DNA from: Embiotoca jacksoni
Lineage: Eukaryota; Chordata; Actinopteri; Embiotocidae
DNA length: 64,000 nt
Assembly: GCA_022577435.1 (NCBI GenBank)
Contig: JAKOON010000016.1
Span: forward strand, 12,393,276-12,457,275
Reading direction: 5' to 3'
This document shows positions 60,545 to 64,000 of this stretch, in pieces (the first letter of the stretch is position 1; each line of letters opens with the position of its first letter). The notes below the pieces were generated by a model. It searched no databases and was not told the origin of the DNA. It was given only the letters and a program-made list of their open reading frames with translations. Made by a program: the position numbers and the translations under genes.

Positions 60545-60666
60545 TCAGGTTAATCCTGTGCTGCTGCCTGATTCCTCTCTTCGTGAAAAGGTTCAAGGAC
60601 ACGTACCACACGTGCCCGCGCTGCAACAGAATCCTGCACGTCGAGAAGAGAAAATGCTGTAAATGA
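59354..60666 (+). CDS. LITAF-domain (LITAF/CDIP1-like) membrane protein
   Basis: Exons 59354-59399, 59514-59603, 59803-60004, 60549-60666; phases match, 456 bases, 151 aa (human LITAF 161). Residues 1-80 are Pro/Gly/Ser/Thr-rich (MNSDGAKELPPYLTPG..), as in the family. The LITAF domain follows: NCSSCQQQVMTNVTY supplies the first CxxC zinc knuckle, AWLMCLLFICCGLILCCCLI the Cys-rich hydrophobic segment that inserts as a hairpin in the cytosolic face of the membrane, and YHTCPRCNRIL the second CPxC knuckle. LITAF proteins are monotopic on late endosomes and lysosomes and recruit trafficking or ESCRT factors. No clear PPxY motif is present, unlike LITAF and CDIP1, so orthology to either is left open. 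Exon 4 is preceded by (TG)28T5CAG. Confidence 0.9.
60485..60540 (+). repeat. (TG)28 tract at LITAF-like exon 4 acceptor
   Basis: Twenty-eight tg units, then five t, then cag and exon 4 at 60549. The usual polypyrimidine tract is replaced by this arrangement. Confidence 0.95.
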
Positions 60667-61659
60667 CAAACATGAGGGCTGAAGTGGACCCTTAGAAATA
60701 AGAAATAACATCCTGTTACCTTTGTCTGTGTTTTCTGAAGCCGACAGAAAAAGGTCACAGTTGAAATGTAGCTTATTTCTATGAATGAGCCACAGCATTA
60801 GCCGGGGCAAAAACCAAACCTGAATGACTTCTGCATTGCATCATATATTATTAAACAGACTGGGAGTGACTGTGTTGTCAGAGATTAGATGTCATCAGCT
60901 GACTGTGATAACTCTGGCAAGTCAAAGCACACCCCATGCACTTTTTTTGGAACCGTTACTTTATCATTATACTCAGAAACCTTTCATACATAATGTTGTT
61001 ATAATGAAGGCTTGTACATAGACTTTATCAATTAGGCTTGATGGGATTGTGCATTTGGAATTTAAACAGACCAGCTGTCCATTTGAAGGGACTGTCACCA
61101 CTATAGAATAAATAAGAGCAAAAGAAAACAAGCCAACACAATACATCAAACCAAAGAACAGAGGAGATGTAAGAATATTTGCTCATCTGCAGTAATTGCA
61201 CAGCAGATTTGTGTTGGAAGTGTTTTGCAAGGTTCAGGTCATCATAAATGAAACATTACGCAATAAAGTTAGACCGATGTGGCTTTTTTCTGTAATATTT
61301 ATGTTGTCAGAAAATTTCCCTAATAATTCTTATATGATGGGATGAAGGGTAATCTGAAGTTCAAAGGAAAAATCGTATATATTGTATAACAGCAGCCACC
61401 TGGAAAAATTAGTTTGGATCATTTTATCTCCCAAACAGTCGATTTAGTATCTGAAAATAACATATCTTCGTTTATTACGTTGCAAGTGACAATGCAAAAA
61501 TACAGCTAGAATTATATATTATAATTATATATTTTTGTCCGATTTCTCTTTTATTCCAATTTATTGAAAAAAAAAAAATCGTTCCGCTTCACTTTGTCCC
61601 TTGGATGAAATAATATGCTTGGAATTCATTTATTTACAATTTGATACAAATGTTCTCTA

Positions 61660-61665
61660 AATAAA
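61660..61665 (+). terminator. candidate polyadenylation signal, LITAF-like gene
   Basis: AATAAA about 1 kb past the stop codon; another at 61262-61267. Either could end the transcript. Confidence 0.4.
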
Positions 61666-61861
61666 GTAGATGAATATATAGTAACCGGCTGTGTTTTATT
61701 TATTTTTTACTTCCTCCAGAGAGGTCAGAGGTCAACCAGCTGACTTATTGGTACATTTTGTGGTTTGTTCTCAGAACAAGATGCAACTTTAAACGTAAAT
61801 TTTTACTTGACAAGTCCGAAGAAATTAGAAGATCCAGAAAAAGCTTCTAAATGAATTTTGT

Positions 61862-62965
61862 TCATTCATTCATCCATCATCCGGGGTCAGGTCGCGGTGG
61901 CAGCAGGCCAAAGCAAGCTGACCCAGACTTCCCTCTTAACAACATCTTCCAGCTCATCCTGGGGGATCCCGAGGTGTTCCCAGGCCAGCCGGGGGATATA
62001 ATCCCTCCAGCCTGTCCTGGGTCTTCCCCGGGGTCTCCTCCCAGTTGGGTGTGCCCGGAAAACCTCCAGAGGGAGGCGCCCAGGAGGATCCTGATCAGAT
62101 GCCCGAACCACCTCAGCTGACGTGAAGGAGTAGACCTCGTTCTTTCGGTCACGACCCAGAGCTCGTGACCATCGGTGAGGGTCGGGACGTAGCTCGCCCG
62201 GTAAACTGGGCACATGTTGTAACTGCTGCAGCCGCACCGATCCGGCGGTCGATCTCCCGCTCCATCCTCCCCTCACTGGTGAACAAGACCCCGAGATACT
62301 TAAACTCCTTCGCTTGAGGAAGGCACTCCGTCCCCACCTGGAGGGAGCAATCCACCGGTTTCCGGCAGAGAACCATGGCCTCAGATTTGGAGGTGCTAAC
62401 CCTCATCCCCGCCGCTTCACACTCGGCTGCAAACCGCCCCAGTGAGTGCTGGAGGTCGCGGTCCGAAGAGGCCAACAGGACCACATCGTCTGCAAACAGC
62501 AGAGATGCGATCTGGAGACCCCCGAACCCGCCGTGCTCCTCCCCGCCATGCTCCTCCCCCCGGCTGCGCCTTGATATCCTGTCCGTGAAGGTCACAACCA
62601 GGATCGGGCACTGCTCCTCTTGGATCTGAGGTTCGACAATCGGTCGGAGTCCTTTCCAGCACTCTGGCATAAGCTTTGCCCGGGAGGCCGAGCAGCTGAT
62701 ACCCCGACAGTTGGATCACACTCTCCGGTCCCCCTTTTTGAAAAAGGGAACCCCCCCCCCGGTCTGCCAGTCCATGGGCACTGTTCCCGACCCCTATGCG
62801 ACATTGAAGAAGCGTGTCAGCCAAGACAGCCCAGCAATGTCCAGCGCCTTCAGCATCTCAGGGCGGATCTCATCCACCCCCGGCATCTTGCCACCGAGGA
62901 GTTTTATGACTACCTCAGAGGCCTCTTCCAGGGATATGGGTGCCCACATGAGTGTTGAAGTCTCC
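61862..62965 (-). mobile_element. 5'-truncated, internally deleted non-LTR retrotransposon
   Basis: The minus strand reads an endonuclease block VLLGDFNTHVG near 62950, then jumps to the reverse transcriptase region (IRPEMLKALD; LFADDVVLLASSDRDLQHSL with the FADD catalytic box; KSEAMVLCRK; EFKYLGVLFTSEGRMEREID; QLRWFGHLIR; GRRPRGRPRT; and ending PPRPDPG). The tail is atgatggatgaatgaatg. Several frameshifts are present. This is an abundant fish LINE; I do not assign its clade. The sequence between endonuclease and reverse transcriptase is missing. Confidence 0.85.
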
Positions 62966-63489
62966 CAGGAGAACTATGGAGTCGGCAGGCGGCTCCCTTT
63001 CCATTTTAAATTTTACTCCAGAGGTGACTTTTTTTTTTTTTGCTTTAAAGAAAAAGTTGTTTGATTATATCAACACAAATTTTATTCCATACACGTCACC
63101 CCGTGATCTACTCCTGAGGATGGGAATCCAAGGACAATATTTCCATTATCACATCACTGTCAGCTCAGCAGTGTGCTCCTCTGTCTTGACCTTTGACCTC
63201 ACAGGGAAAATACCTTTCCCAAAGAAGTCTCTTATTCTAAAGCATACTGTGTTTCTCAGGTTTATCGTAACAATTACGTTCGTTTTCGATGTCCGTCAAG
63301 ATCCTCGGGCATCAGGCGGGAGGATATTGAATTCGAGGTGGGAGGCGGCAACAAACCAGATGACTTACCACACAGAAACAGGAGGAAGTGTTGTCGGCCG
63401 GGTATCAATGTTCTCATCCCAAAAAGTCAAAGCAGTGCTTTAACAGTGTTTGGTCCCGGTCGAACACTCGGATGGACAAGCAGCAGAGC

Positions 63490-64000
63490 TGTGGATTTGT
63501 TTTTATAGAAAATTTTATTCAACATACATTTTCCAGCAAAAAGGCAATATACAGGAATAGTTGTCGTACACTGCTGCTACACTGAGGATTTTAAACTGGA
63601 AAAGATCAAATTAAGGTGTGATTCTGCAGGTCATCTTCGTACTGCACTTTTTAACAAGACAAACCAATGCAGTTAGTTTTGTAAAGAAACAACAATCCAA
63701 AGGTAACAGAAAAAAAAAAAAAAATTGTCAATGGTACATCAGGAACGCAAAAAAAAAGAAAAAAAAAAGAAACCTACACACAAGAAATATGAACACCTGG
63801 CTCCTTCTGTACCCAACAAAAAAAGGCGTGTGTTTCTCTTAAATTTTACATGTTCATATTTTTAAATATACAATTCTTAAATGTTGTCTTTACAGAGCCA
63901 GCTATGCGTTATTCGGGGTGCATTCCATCTGTGCTTTAAAAGAAACAATCCACAAAAAAACAAAAAAAAAATTAATTCATAGGGCTTTAAGTGTTTCTTA
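63490..64000 (-). other. possible 3' UTR of a minus-strand gene beyond the right edge
   Basis: A minus-strand AATAAA lies near 63507-63512, and the sequence to its right is non-repetitive but has no open frame of note, broken by A-runs at about 63710-63770 and 63955-63970. This fits a 3' UTR, but no coding exon is in the window to confirm it. Confidence 0.2.

Overview
The window is vertebrate nuclear DNA from a teleost, probably a percomorph. Genes have many small exons with GT-AG introns, dinucleotide and tetranucleotide microsatellites are frequent, and fish-type transposons fill the gaps (Tc1, several non-LTR retrotransposons, a Ty3/gypsy remnant). All gene models were built by eye from splice sites, reading phase and remembered protein families. 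No database search was run.

Layout. (1) 1-4.65 kb, minus strand: part of an unrecognised multi-exon gene that runs off the left edge. (2) 6.5-19.7 kb, minus: a complete clcn7, the lysosomal 2Cl-/H+ exchanger ClC-7. All 25 coding exons join in phase to give 799 codons plus stop. (3) 19.9-23.5 kb: repeat-rich intergenic DNA with a LINE 3' end feeding a large compound tetranucleotide repeat. (4) 23.6-28.1 kb, minus: ptx4 (pentraxin-4), 4 coding exons, with a long low-complexity linker. The clcn7-ptx4 neighbourhood matches human 16p13.3. (5) 31.4-38.97 kb and 40.7-46.95 kb, plus: two complete tandem copies of an slc2a6-like (GLUT6) sugar transporter gene, 8 exons each, identical in exon phase and almost identical in exon length. 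Upstream flanks and intron blocks were duplicated too. Copy 2 carries retroelement remnants that copy 1 lacks. (6) 47.08-48.71 kb: an apparently intact Tc1/mariner element with a 346-residue DD34E transposase and about 215-bp near-perfect terminal inverted repeats, flanked by TA. (7) 48.7-59.35 kb: about 10.6 kb with no gene I can support, only microsatellites and old repeats. (8) 59.35-60.67 kb, plus: a 4-exon LITAF-domain gene (151 aa). (9) 61.86-62.97 kb, minus: a 5'-truncated, internally deleted non-LTR retrotransposon. (10) 63.5-64 kb: possibly the 3' UTR of a gene beyond the right edge.

Functional theme. Several of the encoded proteins belong to families tied to the endolysosomal system: ClC-7, GLUT6 and LITAF. 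ClC-7 and both GLUT6 copies carry N-terminal acidic dileucine sorting motifs. This is probably chance clustering rather than an operon-like unit. I found no CRISPR array and no bacterial or phage gene. I did not find a clearly new biological system. The best leads are the tandem slc2a6 pair (mosaic divergence and a Trp-to-Arg change in the sugar-site motif of copy 2), splice sites embedded in TG repeats (CFTR-exon-9-like in the LITAF gene), the intact Tc1 element, and the unrecognised gene at the left edge.
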